Shown in pieces: positions 23,865 to 32,839 of a stretch of DNA of 64,000 bases (positions are counted from its first letter, which is position 1; each line of letters opens with the position of its first letter). The notes below the pieces were generated by a model, which saw only the letters and a list, made by a program, of their open reading frames with translations, was not told where the DNA came from and did not search any database. Made by a program: the position numbers and the translations under genes. This stretch comes from an uncultured Dehalococcoidia bacterium (GTDB lineage Bacteria > Chloroflexota > Dehalococcoidia > Lucifugimonadales > GCA-2712585), in contig OY282371.1 of the NCBI GenBank assembly GCA_958295715.1, positions 1,721,697 to 1,785,696 on the forward strand, given 5' to 3'.

Positions 23865-24773
23865 ATGCAAGAGCCCATTGATTCGTTTCTCAACCATCTG
23901 GTTGTAGAAAAAGGCTTCTCCCACAACACCCTGGAGGCGTACCGGAACGACCTGTACCAGTTCTTCAGCTACGTCGAAGGGAACCTGCCCTCGGTCAACG
24001 GCGCTAGCACCTGGCAGCAGGTGGACCTGGCCATGCTGACCAACTACGTCTTCAGCCTCAGGGGCAAGAAGAGCTACCGGGATAGCACCGTGGCCCGCAA
24101 GGTCGCGGCCATCCGCTCCTTCTTCAGCTTCCTGGTCCTGGAAGGGCACATAGAAAAGGACCCCAGCGAGTCCCTCAGCGCCCCGCGTCCCGGCCGTTCC
24201 CTCCCCAAGCATCTCTCGGAGGAGGAGGTTGAGCGCCTCCTGAGCGCGGCCAAGGGCCAGAAGACCCCGGAAGGCCACCGGGACTGGGCCATCCTGGAGC
24301 TTCTTTACGCCACCGGCCTGCGGGTGACGGAGCTCATCTCCCTCGACCTTCAGAACGTCAACGTCAACGAAGGTCACGTCAGGTCCATGGGCAAGGGCGG
24401 CAAGGAGCGGTTCACCTACCTTTACGCCCGGGCCGTGTCGGTGCTGGACGACTACCTCAAGAACGCCCGGCCAAAGCTGACGTCCAACAAGAAGGAGAAG
24501 GCCGTCTTCCTCAACCGCCGGGGCGAGCGGCTGACCCGCCAGTGGGTATGGGCCATACTCAAGGCCAGCGCCAAGCGCGCCGGCGTCGACAAGCCCATAA
24601 CCCCCCACGTGCTGCGCCACAGCTTCGCCACCCACATGCTCCAGGGCGGCGCCCCGCTGCGGCACGTTCAGGAGCTCTTGGGACACGCCAGCATCACCAC
24701 CACCCAGATATACACCCACCTCACCAACGACCACGTGCGCGAGGAGTACGAGAAGGCCCATCCCAGGTCCTGA
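23865..24773 (+). CDS. XerC/XerD-type tyrosine recombinase
   Basis: A 302-residue site-specific recombinase of chromosome-dimer-resolution size. The N-terminal SAM-like core-binding domain (about 1-90) begins PIDSFLNHLVVEKGFSHNTLEAYR. The catalytic residues are all present: Arg in ATGLRVTEL, Lys in GKGGKER, HxxR in HVLRHSFATHM, His in LLGHASITTTQ and Tyr in IYTHL. The ATG at 23865 follows ACGAGG; earlier in-frame codons are in non-family sequence. XerC and XerD cannot be told apart without a tree. It could act at dif or serve an integrated element. Confidence 0.9.
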   Translation: MQEPIDSFLNHLVVEKGFSHNTLEAYRNDLYQFFSYVEGNLPSVNGASTWQQVDLAMLTNYVFSLRGKKSYRDSTVARKVAAIRSFFSFLVLEGHIEKDPSESLSAPRPGRSLPKHLSEEEVERLLSAAKGQKTPEGHRDWAILELLYATGLRVTELISLDLQNVNVNEGHVRSMGKGGKERFTYLYARAVSVLDDYLKNARPKLTSNKKEKAVFLNRRGERLTRQWVWAILKASAKRAGVDKPITPHVLRHSFATHMLQGGAPLRHVQELLGHASITTTQIYTHLTNDHVREEYEKAHPRS

Positions 24774-24786
24774 GGCGTCGGGGCCG

Positions 24787-24816
24787 TTACACAGTAAGGG
24801 CCTTTTCTGATACACT
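24787..24816 (+). promoter_or_regulatory. Possible promoter of the cytidylate-kinase-like gene
   Basis: TTACAC, 18 bases, TACACT, about 62 bases before the ATG. Each box matches consensus at only four of six positions. Confidence 0.35.
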
Positions 24817-24878
24817 GGAGGGGATGACCCCTTGAGCAGTCCGGGATAACCTGGGCGCTCTCCCACGGGAGGTGACCC

Positions 24879-25598
24879 ATGGCGGTTGTAACCATTAACG
24901 GCCAGATAGGCTCCGGCGGGCGCGAGGTTGGGTTGCAAGTGGCTCACCACCTCCGCGCCGACTACGTGGACCGGCTGATAGTCGCCGAGGCGGCCAAGCG
25001 CATCGGGGCCACCGTTCAGGCCGTGGCAGGCAAGGAGTCCGAGGTCACCCGTCGCAGGGACCGGGTCGCCAGGTTCTTCCAAAACATGCTGGAACGCTCG
25101 GCCATGTCGGGGGCCGGCGGAGAGCCATACTTCGGGCCCGGCATCGACGTCATAATGTCCCGCGACTACTACACCGAGACGGGCGACGAGCCTATAACCC
25201 AGTCCTACGAGGTGAGCGACAAGAAGTTCCTTGAGGTCACCACCGCCGTGGTCAAGGACCTGGCCCAAGGCGGCAACGTGGTCATCGTGGGCCGTGGCGC
25301 CAACCTCATCCTCAAAGACACGCCCGCCGTGCTCCACGTGGGCATAGTCGCCCCAACGGAGCGCCGGGCCAAGATGATAATGGAGCGGGAGCATCTGGAC
25401 TATAAGGGCGCCATTGAGTTTGTGGAACAGCACGAGACCGCCAGAAAGACCTTCTTCAGCAAGTTCTACGACGTGGACCCCGACGACCCGTCGGTGTACC
25501 ACATGATAATCAACATGGCGTCGCTGAAGATAGAGATCGCGGGGGAGATAATCGCCCACGCCGCCCAGGACCTTACAACCACCCATCAAGGAGGGTAG
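24879..25598 (+). CDS. Cytidylate-kinase-like family protein
   Basis: A 239-residue P-loop kinase-like protein (Cytidylate_kin2 type). It begins VVTINGQIGSGGREVGLQVAHHL, a P-loop where the usual GxxGxGKS/T reads GQIGSGGRE, typical of this family. ADYVDRLIVAEAAKRIG is a nucleotide-kinase-like segment, NVVIVGRGANLIL the Walker-B-like strand, and APTERRAKMIMERE the lid with basic residues. Whether it phosphorylates CMP/dCMP is not established for the family. It precedes a small membrane protein gene and uvrC on the same strand. Confidence 0.83.
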   Translation: MAVVTINGQIGSGGREVGLQVAHHLRADYVDRLIVAEAAKRIGATVQAVAGKESEVTRRRDRVARFFQNMLERSAMSGAGGEPYFGPGIDVIMSRDYYTETGDEPITQSYEVSDKKFLEVTTAVVKDLAQGGNVVIVGRGANLILKDTPAVLHVGIVAPTERRAKMIMEREHLDYKGAIEFVEQHETARKTFFSKFYDVDPDDPSVYHMIINMASLKIEIAGEIIAHAAQDLTTTHQGG

Positions 25599-25604
25599 AC
25601 CCCA

Positions 25605-25955
25605 ATGCCCCAAAAAGGACGCCGCGTAGCCGCGAAACAGGCCAAACTCGGCCAGAAGCGAAGGAAGCGAAAGGGCCCATCGGGCATACCCGCCCAGCCG
25701 CCCGCCAGCGGCGTTGTACAGCCCACGACGCCAACGGCCGCGACCCCCGCGCCTGCCTCCGCCTCACCCATGACCCCGGCGACCCCGGCCCGGCGCGCCC
25801 CCGCCTACGCCCCGGCCATGAGCGCGGCCCGGCGGGTGGAGCCCAGAAACCGCCCCCTGGCATACGCCTACGTTGGGCCTGAGATGCGCCGCATAGCCAT
25901 TATCAGCAGCGTAATCATCGCCGTCATCGTAACCCTCAGCTTCGTACTCAACTAG
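25605..25955 (+). CDS. Basic single-pass membrane protein, hypothetical
   Basis: A 116-residue protein of no named family. The N-terminal 25 residues are strongly basic (AKLGQKRRKRKG), a Pro/Ala/Thr-rich disordered stretch follows, and one C-terminal membrane helix (IAIISSVIIAVIVTLSFVLN) ends the chain, so most of it should be cytoplasmic. It starts six bases after the kinase-like stop and ends eight bases before uvrC, so it is clearly within an operon. Confidence 0.7.
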   Translation: MPQKGRRVAAKQAKLGQKRRKRKGPSGIPAQPPASGVVQPTTPTAATPAPASASPMTPATPARRAPAYAPAMSAARRVEPRNRPLAYAYVGPEMRRIAIISSVIIAVIVTLSFVLN

Positions 25956-25963
25956 GCCGCCCC

Positions 25964-27844
25964 ATGCCCGCCCCCTCCTTAGCTCAACAGTTGAGGATTG
26001 TCCCCACCCAACCGGGCGTCTACCTGTTGAAGGACTCCGGCGGGAAGGTGCTCTACGTTGGCAAGGCGGCCAACCTGAAGTCCCGCCTGCGTTCCTACCT
26101 GACCTCCACGACGGGTCACGAGCCGAAGATACGGCGGATGCTCTCCCAACTGGCCGACTTCGACTACATCGTCACCGACTCGCCCGCCGAGGCCCTCATC
26201 CTCGAGAACACCCTCATCAAGAAGCGCCGCCCGCCCTTTAACGCGCGCCTCAAGGATGACAAGACCTATCCCTATATCAAGATCGACCGCAAGGAGGACT
26301 TCCCGCAGATTTACATCACCCGGCGCGTGGAGGACGACGGCGCCACCTACTTCGGCCCCTTCGCCACCGCCGGCAGCATCCGCAAGACCCTCGCCCTCCT
26401 CAAAAAGCTCTTCCCCTACCGCTCCTGCACTAAGGCCATAACCGGCCATGACTCGCGGCCCTGCCTGGAGTTCTACATCAACCGGTGCGCGGCGCCCTGC
26501 ACCGGACTAATCGATAAGAAGAACTACCATAGGATAATCGACCAGGTTATCCTGTTCATGCAGGGGAAGACGGAGCCGGTCATGGCCGACCTCCGGCAGA
26601 AGATGCAGGAAGCATCCGACGCCTTGGAGTTCGAGAGGGCCGCCGCCCTCCGCGACCAGACCAGGGCCATTCAACGGGTGGCTGAGGAACAGCAGATAAA
26701 GACGGCCTCCACCGGCTCCCATGACCTCGACGCCATCGGCATGGCCTCCCTCAACGACCAGGCCTGCGTGGAGGTCTTCTTCGTCCGCAGCGGCAAGCTC
26801 ATCGGCAACGACACCTTTGTCATGGACGGGACCCAGGACGACAGGCCGGAAACCGTTATGACGGGATTCGTCAAGCAGTTCTACCAGTCCGCCCCCTTCG
26901 TTCCAAAGCGTATCCTCCTCCAGCATCCCATAGAGGAGTCGGATGAGATACGGCAGTGGCTCAAGGAGAAGCGAGGCGGGGCCGTGGCCATCACCGCCCC
27001 TCAGCGCGGGGCGAACCGGAGCCTGGTGAAGATGGCCGCGGCGAACGCGTCCCACCGCCTCTCCCGGCTGAGGGCCAAGAGGTGGAGCAACGCCGACGCC
27101 CTGGAGGAGGCCATGTCGGAACTCCAGGAGGAGTTGAACCTCCCCGAGCCGCCGCGCGTCATCGAGTGCTACGACATCTCAAACCTCTACGGCAGCAACC
27201 CGGTGGGAAGCATGGTTGTATTTGAAAACGGCGCGCCCAAGCCCGCCCGCTTCCGCCGCTTCAAGATAAGAGGGGTCGCCGGCATTGACGACTACGCCAT
27301 GATGCAGGAGATGCTGCGCCGGCGCTTCAAGAGGCTGGCGGAGAGCCGCCGCGCAACCCCGCAGGGCGTCAGCGGGGTGGACGGCTCCTACCTGGACCGC
27401 AGGCAGGAGGCCTGGGCCGCCGCGCCTGACCTGGTCATCATAGACGGGGGGAAGGGACACCTGTCGTCCGCTTTAGAAGTCCTCCTTGAGCTTGGACTTG
27501 AATCCGTGCCGCTGGCCTCCCTGGCCAAGGAGAACGAGTGGCTCTTCGTGCCCCAGACCCCGGAACCCATCGCCTTGGAGCGGAACTCCCCGGCCCTTCA
27601 ACTGGTCCAGCGAGTCCGCGACGAGGCCCACCGGTTCGCCGTCACCTACCATCGGAAGCTCCGCAGCAAGGCGGGGGTGGCGTCGTCCATGGACATGGTC
27701 AGCGGCATCGGCCCCAAGCGCAAGAAGATGCTGCTGCGGCGCTTCGGCTCCCTGAAGGGCGTCAAGGACGCCGACCTGGATGAGTTGGTGGCCATCCCCG
27801 GCATCACCCGCTCCCTGGCCGTCAGGCTCAAGCAAACCCTCTAA
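25964..27844 (+). CDS. uvrC: Excinuclease ABC subunit C
   Basis: The dual-incision nuclease of nucleotide excision repair, 626 residues. An N-terminal GIY-YIG domain (GVYLLKDSGGKVLYVGKAANLKSRL, about 18-42) makes the 3' cut. A UVR helix (DALEFERAAALRDQ, near residue 215) binds UvrB. An RNase H-like domain with ECYDISNLYGSNPVGSMVVFENG and PDLVIIDGGKGHLSSA makes the 5' cut. Two C-terminal helix-hairpin-helix motifs (GIGPKRKKMLLRRFGS, IPGITRSLAVRL) complete it. CINRCAAPC-type cysteines, seen as INRCAAPCTG, fit the iron-sulfur/zinc knuckle. UvrA and UvrB are elsewhere. Confidence 0.96.
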   Translation: MPAPSLAQQLRIVPTQPGVYLLKDSGGKVLYVGKAANLKSRLRSYLTSTTGHEPKIRRMLSQLADFDYIVTDSPAEALILENTLIKKRRPPFNARLKDDKTYPYIKIDRKEDFPQIYITRRVEDDGATYFGPFATAGSIRKTLALLKKLFPYRSCTKAITGHDSRPCLEFYINRCAAPCTGLIDKKNYHRIIDQVILFMQGKTEPVMADLRQKMQEASDALEFERAAALRDQTRAIQRVAEEQQIKTASTGSHDLDAIGMASLNDQACVEVFFVRSGKLIGNDTFVMDGTQDDRPETVMTGFVKQFYQSAPFVPKRILLQHPIEESDEIRQWLKEKRGGAVAITAPQRGANRSLVKMAAANASHRLSRLRAKRWSNADALEEAMSELQEELNLPEPPRVIECYDISNLYGSNPVGSMVVFENGAPKPARFRRFKIRGVAGIDDYAMMQEMLRRRFKRLAESRRATPQGVSGVDGSYLDRRQEAWAAAPDLVIIDGGKGHLSSALEVLLELGLESVPLASLAKENEWLFVPQTPEPIALERNSPALQLVQRVRDEAHRFAVTYHRKLRSKAGVASSMDMVSGIGPKRKKMLLRRFGSLKGVKDADLDELVAIPGITRSLAVRLKQTL

Positions 27845-27899
27845 CCCCCCGACGCCGACAGCCGGATGCGGCCCGCCATCCCATCTCCCCGCTCCCGCC

Positions 27900-28830
27900 C
27901 CCCTATCCGTCATTCCCGCCCTCTTATCCGTCATTCCCGCCCTCCTTTCCGTCATTCCCGCGCAGGCGGGAATCCATCCTTCCCCATTCCCTCTAACGCC
28001 ATCGACCTCCTCTGACAAAACGCCGGGTTGGGGCGTCAGGCTGGGCCGGGGGCGTGAGAGCGACACATTCGCCGCTTTGGGTTGAAGCCTTCCTGGATTC
28101 CCGCCTGCGCGGGAATGACGGGAAGGGGGGAACCATCGACCTCCTCTGACAAAACGCCGGGTTGGAGCGTCAGCCTGGGCCGGGACATGAGAGCGACACA
28201 TTCGCCGTTTTAGGTTGAAGCCTTCCTGGATTCCCGCCTGCGCGGGAATGACGGGAAGGGGGGAACCATCGTTCCCCTCTGACAAAACGCCGTGCTGAGG
28301 CGTCAGGCTGGGCCGGGGGGCGGGAGAGCGACCCATTCGCCGCTTTGGGTTGAAGCCTTCCTGGATTCCCGCCCCCCTTCCCGCCATTCCCGCGCAGGCG
28401 GGAAGGGCGCGTGCGCCCACTTTTGTTTTGGGGAGGGTTGGTTCTGCATTGTGCGCTTCCCAATTCCGGCCCGCCAGCCGCCGCCCTTCCAGCCCCCCTT
28501 TTCCGTCATTCCCGCGCAGGCGGGAATCCATCCCTTTCCCATTCCCTCTAACGCCATCGACCTCCTCTGACAAAACGCCGGGTTGGGGCGTCAGGCTGGG
28601 CCGGGGGTGGGAGAGCGACACATTCGCCGTTTTGGGTTGAAGCCTTCCTGGATTCCCGTTTTCACGGGAATGACGGGAAGGGGGGAACCATCGACCTCCT
28701 CTGACAGAACGCCTGGTTGGGGCATCAGGCTGGGCCGGGACGTGAGAGCGACACATTCGCCGCTTTGGGTTGAAGCCTTCCTGGATTCCCGCCTTCACGG
28801 GAATGACGGATAGGAGCGCGGGACCCCCCC
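27900..28830. repeat. Intergenic repeat block D with 132-bp tandem units
   Basis: Five copies of a roughly 132-bp unit begin near 28001, 28133, 28265, 28556 and 28688. Each reads CCTCTGACAAAACGCC, then a GGGGCGTCAGGCTGGGCC-like stretch, GAGAGCGACACATTCGCCG, TTTGGGTTGAAGCCTTCC and one palindrome. A reversed GGGCGC companion motif with palindromes (28370-28535) sits between copies 3 and 4. Simple palindromes occupy 27905-27980. No gene is supported here. Confidence 0.88.
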
Positions 28831-28936
28831 TCTTAATCCGCGCGCCCGCCAGGCGAAAAACGCCGTATACCGCCTTTGGCCGCACTTGATTTCTCAACCT
28901 CAAGCCGTGTATCTTCCTTGTAGAGAGATTCACGCC

Positions 28937-29497
28937 ATGCTAAAGGTCACAATCACACTCCCCAGCGGCGCCACCGTAACCCTGGAGACCACCGAACCCG
29001 ACAGATACGGAGAGATCATCTCCTCTGCCCGCGAGTACCTGTCCCCGGAACCGTCCCACGACCGGAACGGCCTGGAGAACCTGACCGTAACCACCGGTGA
29101 GCCTCCCACCAGCCGCAACGGTCAGGAGGACCACGGCGCGGCGGCGGATGAGGCCCGCGCCAACGGCAACAGCCAGTTCCTCACCGACGACCGGTTCCTG
29201 GAATTCTGCCAAGACCTGGACCCCATCAGTGACATGCGCCGCGTGGTGGTGGCCGCGGAGGGCGCGCGGCGGTTCCTGGACATGAAACACGTCTCCGCCC
29301 AAGAGTTGGAGACCCTCTTCGACTTCGTCCAGTGGCCCAAGCCCACCAACTTCGTTCAAACCCTCCGCAACGCCGGCAGGAGCAACTTCCGGTGGCTCCA
29401 AAGAATCCCGGGCCGCTCCGGCTACTACTCCGTCACCGACCAGGGTCTGAGGGAGATAATCCCTGAGACGGCCGACACCTCCGCAACCGCTGGCTAA
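28937..29497 (+). CDS. Hypothetical protein with winged-helix-like C-terminus
   Basis: A 186-residue protein I do not recognise. The ATG at 28937 is chosen because LKVTITLPSGATVTLETTEP then forms a clean beta-hairpin start; an upstream in-frame codon gives unlikely sequence. A polar linker (about 45-85) precedes a helical C-terminal half ending FVQTLRNAGRSNFRWLQRIPGRSGYYSVTDQGLREI, whose pattern (Arg-rich recognition helix, beta-wing GYYSVTDQG) is like a winged helix. A DNA- or RNA-binding role is plausible but unproved. Confidence 0.6.
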   Translation: MLKVTITLPSGATVTLETTEPDRYGEIISSAREYLSPEPSHDRNGLENLTVTTGEPPTSRNGQEDHGAAADEARANGNSQFLTDDRFLEFCQDLDPISDMRRVVVAAEGARRFLDMKHVSAQELETLFDFVQWPKPTNFVQTLRNAGRSNFRWLQRIPGRSGYYSVTDQGLREIIPETADTSATAG

Positions 29498-29541
29498 AGG
29501 GACCCCGCCCCTATGCGCGGCTGGTAGCGGTCACCCGCCGT

Positions 29542-29570
29542 TTGACACCCCCCTATCTCCATGATACCGT
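29542..29570 (+). promoter_or_regulatory. Possible promoter of the thiolation operon
   Basis: TTGACA, 17 bases, TACCGT, ending 31 bases before the ATG of the sulfur carrier gene. The -35 is perfect, the -10 weak. Confidence 0.4.
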
Positions 29571-29601
29571 TTCGCTTCCACCCCCGGCCCCCTCACACGC
29601 C

Positions 29602-29799
29602 ATGAACGTTCTCATCAGAAACCCGATTAGACGGGAAGTCCAACTCCAGGGCAAGCGAAGGGTCAAGCGGCTCCTTGAAGAGCTCGACCTGAACCCCGAG
29701 TCCCATATCGTCATTCGCGACGGCGCCCTCCTGACCGCCGACGAATTCCTCCACGACGAAGACCGGGTGGAAATCATCTCGGCCATCTCCGGGGGCTAG
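29602..29799 (+). CDS. MoaD/ThiS/TtuB-like sulfur carrier protein
   Basis: A 65-residue ubiquitin-like protein ending in Gly-Gly (AISGG), the site of thiocarboxylation. It has the beta-grasp pattern NVLIRNPIRREVQL, KRVKRLLEELDLNPESHIVIRDG, LTADEFLHDEDRVEIISAISGG. The ATG at 29602 fits family length. The next gene, a TtuA-type tRNA thiolase, starts two bases after this stop, so the protein most likely carries sulfur to that enzyme, as TtuB does for TtuA. MoaD and ThiS roles are less likely given the neighbour. Confidence 0.85.
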   Translation: MNVLIRNPIRREVQLQGKRRVKRLLEELDLNPESHIVIRDGALLTADEFLHDEDRVEIISAISGG

Positions 29800-29801
29800 G
29801 C

Positions 29802-30737
29802 GTGCGCTGCCTCAAGTGCCGTCAGAAGGCCGCCGTGGAGTTGCGCCGGCACAACTCCGCCTTCTGCTCGCCCCACTACCTGGATTTCGTCGCAACCCAG
29901 ATGGCCCGCAACGTAAAGCGGCACCGGATGTTCGGCCCCCAAGACAGGGTTCTGGTGGCCGTGTCCGGCGGGAAGGACAGCTTGGCCCTGTGGGACCTGC
30001 TGCTGGAGGCCGGCTATCCGGCGTCGGGCCTGCACCTGCGACTGGGCATCGGCGACTACTCGTTACGCTCCGCCCAGACCACCCGCGCCTTCGCCGACGA
30101 CCGGGGCGCGCAACTCATAGAGTTCGACCTTGAGAGCGAGATGGGGTTCACGGTTCCCAAGCTGTCCAACATCCTCAAAAGGCCGCCCTGCTCCGGCTGC
30201 GGCCTCAACAAGCGATACCTCTTCAACAAGATAGCCTTGGACCGGGGCTTCGACGTGGTGGCCACGGGGCACAACCTGGACGACGAAGCGGCGACCCTCA
30301 TGGGGAACGTGCTCCACTGGCAAACGGACCCTCTGCGCCGCCAGTCGCCGGCCTTGGCGGCCTCCCATCCGGGCCTGGTGAAGAAGGTGAAGCCCCTCTA
30401 TACGCTAACGGAGCGGGAGATGGCGAGCTACTGCCTTCTGAAGGGCATCGACTACGTGATGGAGGAGTGCCCCAACGCAACCGGCGCCCGTTCCATCCTC
30501 TACAAAGACGCCCTGAACCGCATCGAGGCCCAGTCACCGGGCAGCAAGCAGCAGTTCTTCCAGGGATTCCTGGACAGGCTCAAGCCCCTGCTGCAAGGGG
30601 AAGCGGCCGTTGAACTGCGGGAGTGCGCCCTCTGCGGGCAGCCCACCACCGGCGAGACATGCGCCTTCTGCCGTATGCGGGAGCGGGCAGAAAAGCACAG
30701 CCCAAAGCCCGGAACCACGTCAAAGGTCAGAGGCTAG
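29802..30737 (+). CDS. TtuA/TtcA-family tRNA 2-thiolation protein
   Basis: A 311-residue ATP-dependent tRNA sulfurtransferase. An N-terminal zinc site (C3, C6, C22, H25) precedes the PP-loop VSGGKDSLALWDLL (residues 54-67). PPCSGCG (C130, C133) and the later Cys in EECPNATG would hold the iron-sulfur cluster. A C-terminal zinc ribbon CALCGQPTTGETCAFC closes it. Both zinc sites and the adjacent Gly-Gly carrier mark the TtuA group, which makes 2-thio(ribo)thymidine at tRNA position 54 in thermophiles; the product here is inferred. It starts at GTG. Confidence 0.88.
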   Translation: MRCLKCRQKAAVELRRHNSAFCSPHYLDFVATQMARNVKRHRMFGPQDRVLVAVSGGKDSLALWDLLLEAGYPASGLHLRLGIGDYSLRSAQTTRAFADDRGAQLIEFDLESEMGFTVPKLSNILKRPPCSGCGLNKRYLFNKIALDRGFDVVATGHNLDDEAATLMGNVLHWQTDPLRRQSPALAASHPGLVKKVKPLYTLTEREMASYCLLKGIDYVMEECPNATGARSILYKDALNRIEAQSPGSKQQFFQGFLDRLKPLLQGEAAVELRECALCGQPTTGETCAFCRMRERAEKHSPKPGTTSKVRG

Positions 30738-30783
30738 AAGCCCAGGAACCTCGGAAGCCTGGCCGCCCCTCGCCCAGCCGGTC

Positions 30784-31842
30784 TTAAGAGCCGGCGGCCA
30801 CCGCCACAGGCTCGCTCTTCTTGGCTCCGTTGCTGCTGCTAATGCCGCCGGGATACAGATGGCAGGCCACCTTGTGTCCCGGGGCCGTCTCCAAGAGGGG
30901 CGGGTCCTCAGTCTGACACTTCTTCATCAGGGTCGGGTCCGCCAAGGCCATGGGGCAACGGGGATGGAAGCTGCAACCGGAGGGCGGGTTTATGGGCGAC
31001 GGAACCTCGCCGGGCAGGATGATCTCCTCCCTGACAACGTCCGGGTGGGAGGGCAGGGCCGCCGAGAAGAGGGCCTTGGTGTACGGGTGCAGCGGGCGCT
31101 CGTAAAGCTCCTCGGTGTCGGCGTACTCCACAATCCGGCCCAGGTACATCACCACCGTCTGGTGGGCCAAGTACCTAACCGTGGCCAGGTTGTGGGCGAC
31201 CAGCAGGAAGGCCACGTTGCGCTGCTCCTGCAAGTCCTTCAGCAGGTTCATTATCTGGGCGCGTATGGACACGTCCAAGGCCGACACCGGCTCGTCCAGA
31301 AGGATGAGCTTGGGCGATGAGGCCAGACCGCTGGCCACCGCGATGCGCTGCCGCTGGCCGCCGCTGAACTCGTGGGGGAACAGGGACGCCTGGGCGGGAT
31401 GGAGCCCCACGGCGTTGAGCATCTCCGCGACGCGCTCGGCGGTCTCCCTGCGCGTAACCCGGCGGTTGACCACCAACGCCTCGGCTATGATGTCCCGCGT
31501 CCTCATGCGGGGACTCAACGAAGACCAAGGGTCCTGGAACACGGCTTGCACGTCTGCCCGGTAGTCCTTCAGGTCCTGACCCTTCAGCTCGTGAACGTTC
31601 TTGCCGTACACCTTAACGGTGCCCTCGGTGGGCTCTTCCAGCTTCAAAATGGTCTTCGCGGTGGTGGTCTTTCCGCACCCGGACTCGCCCACCAGCCCCA
31701 GGGTCTCGCCGTCTCTGATGGTGAAGTCAATGCCATCCACGGCCTTCACTTGGCCGATGGTCTTCATCAGAATGAGACCCTTGGTAACCGGGAAGTGCTT
31801 TTTAAGGTTTTCTACTTCGAGGAGGACGGGAGCTTGTCCCAT
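30784..31842 (-). CDS. Peptide/nickel ABC transporter ATPase (OppF/DppF-like)
   Basis: A 352-residue ATP-binding subunit. Walker A GESGCGKTTTAK, Q-loop VFQDPWSSLSPRM, signature FSGGQRQRIAVA and Walker B LILLDEPVSALD are complete. The C-terminal oligopeptide-transporter extension has PSGCSFHPRCP. It overlaps the preceding ATPase gene by 31 bases and is the last gene of the opp-like operon (permease B, permease C, ATPase D, ATPase F). The substrate may be a peptide, nickel or another solute. Confidence 0.9.
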   Translation of the reverse strand: MGQAPVLLEVENLKKHFPVTKGLILMKTIGQVKAVDGIDFTIRDGETLGLVGESGCGKTTTAKTILKLEEPTEGTVKVYGKNVHELKGQDLKDYRADVQAVFQDPWSSLSPRMRTRDIIAEALVVNRRVTRRETAERVAEMLNAVGLHPAQASLFPHEFSGGQRQRIAVASGLASSPKLILLDEPVSALDVSIRAQIMNLLKDLQEQRNVAFLLVAHNLATVRYLAHQTVVMYLGRIVEYADTEELYERPLHPYTKALFSAALPSHPDVVREEIILPGEVPSPINPPSGCSFHPRCPMALADPTLMKKCQTEDPPLLETAPGHKVACHLYPGGISSSNGAKKSEPVAVAAGS

Positions 31843-32837
31843 ATCTCATCTAGCCTCCAACAAGCTGCTGTGTGGTTCTCATCCGCGTCGAAATTGTCTG
31901 GGTACTCTTCCAGACACTTGTCCTTAACGTGGGGGCACCTGGCCGCGAATCTGCACCCAACGGGCAGGTCGTACAGGGCAGGCGGCTGCCCCTCAATCTG
32001 GTACAACCGCTCCACCCGCTCCTCCAACTTGGGAACCGACCCTATGAGGGCCTCGGTGTAGGGGTGGGACGGGTTGTTGAATATGCCCCGAACGGGTCCC
32101 TCCTCCACCACCCTGCCGGCGTACATGACGACCACCCGGTCGCACATCCGCGCCACAATGCCGAAGTCGTGGGTGATGAATATGATGCTCATGCCCGTCT
32201 CAACCTGAATGTCCTTGAGGAGGCGCAGGTACTGCAACTGGATGGTGACGTCGAGGGCCGTGGTAGGCTCGTCGGCGATAATCACCATCGGGTCGCAGGC
32301 CATGGCTATGGCCCCCACCACTCGCTGCTTCATGCCGCCGCTCATCTGGTGGGGGAAGTCATGCAACCGGCGCTGGGGGGCCGCCACCCTGACGCTTCTC
32401 AGCGACTCCTCCGCCTCGGTCTTCAGGTCCTTTGCATGTTCCCGCCGGTGGGTTAGGGCCTCGATAAGCTGGTTCCCCACGGTGTAAACCGGGTTCAGGG
32501 AGGTCTGCGGGTCCTGGAGTATCATGGATATCTTCCGACCCCGGATGTCCCGCATGTCCTTCTCGGACCGGCGGAGAATGTCCTCGCCGTCGAGGTTTAT
32601 CTCGCCGTCGATGATCCGGGACGCCGGTTTGGGGTTCAGCCGCATTAGGGAAAGGGCCGTCATGGTCTTCCCACAGCCTGACTCCCCCACAATGCCCAGG
32701 GTCTCGCCCTGCCTGACGGCGAAGTTAACCCCGTCGACGGCCTTCACCGTGCCCCAGCGATTGAAGAAGTAGGTGTGGAGGTTCTTGACCTCCAGCACGA
32801 CCTTGCCGTTGCCGTTGCCGTTCGTTTCTATAGCCAA
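31812..32837 (-). CDS. Peptide/nickel ABC transporter ATPase (OppD/DppD-like)
   Basis: A 341-residue ATP-binding subunit with Walker A GESGCGKTMTAL, Q-loop ILQDPQTSLNP, signature MSGGMKQRVVGAIA, Walker B VIIADEPTTALDV and H-loop FITHDFGIVARM. The C-terminal PVGCRFAARCPHVKDKCLEEYP extension has cysteines that in some relatives bind an iron-sulfur cluster. It starts at TTG two bases after the permease stop, with AGGTGA as ribosome site. It should form an ATPase heterodimer with the next gene product. Confidence 0.9.
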   Translation of the reverse strand: MAIETNGNGNGKVVLEVKNLHTYFFNRWGTVKAVDGVNFAVRQGETLGIVGESGCGKTMTALSLMRLNPKPASRIIDGEINLDGEDILRRSEKDMRDIRGRKISMILQDPQTSLNPVYTVGNQLIEALTHRREHAKDLKTEAEESLRSVRVAAPQRRLHDFPHQMSGGMKQRVVGAIAMACDPMVIIADEPTTALDVTIQLQYLRLLKDIQVETGMSIIFITHDFGIVARMCDRVVVMYAGRVVEEGPVRGIFNNPSHPYTEALIGSVPKLEERVERLYQIEGQPPALYDLPVGCRFAARCPHVKDKCLEEYPDNFDADENHTAACWRLDEIWDKLPSSSK

Positions 32838-32839
32838 GT

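Noticed and set aside
23802-25613. A 603-codon open frame on the minus strand opposite the recombinase and kinase-like genes
   Set aside because: It is antisense to two clear genes with family motifs. High-GC third positions keep the reverse frame open; its protein is Gly/Val/His-rich with no domain.
27473-28933. A 486-codon minus-strand frame through repeat block D
   Set aside because: It is made of translated repeats (SRHSRAGGNPG wording) joined to the antisense of uvrC.
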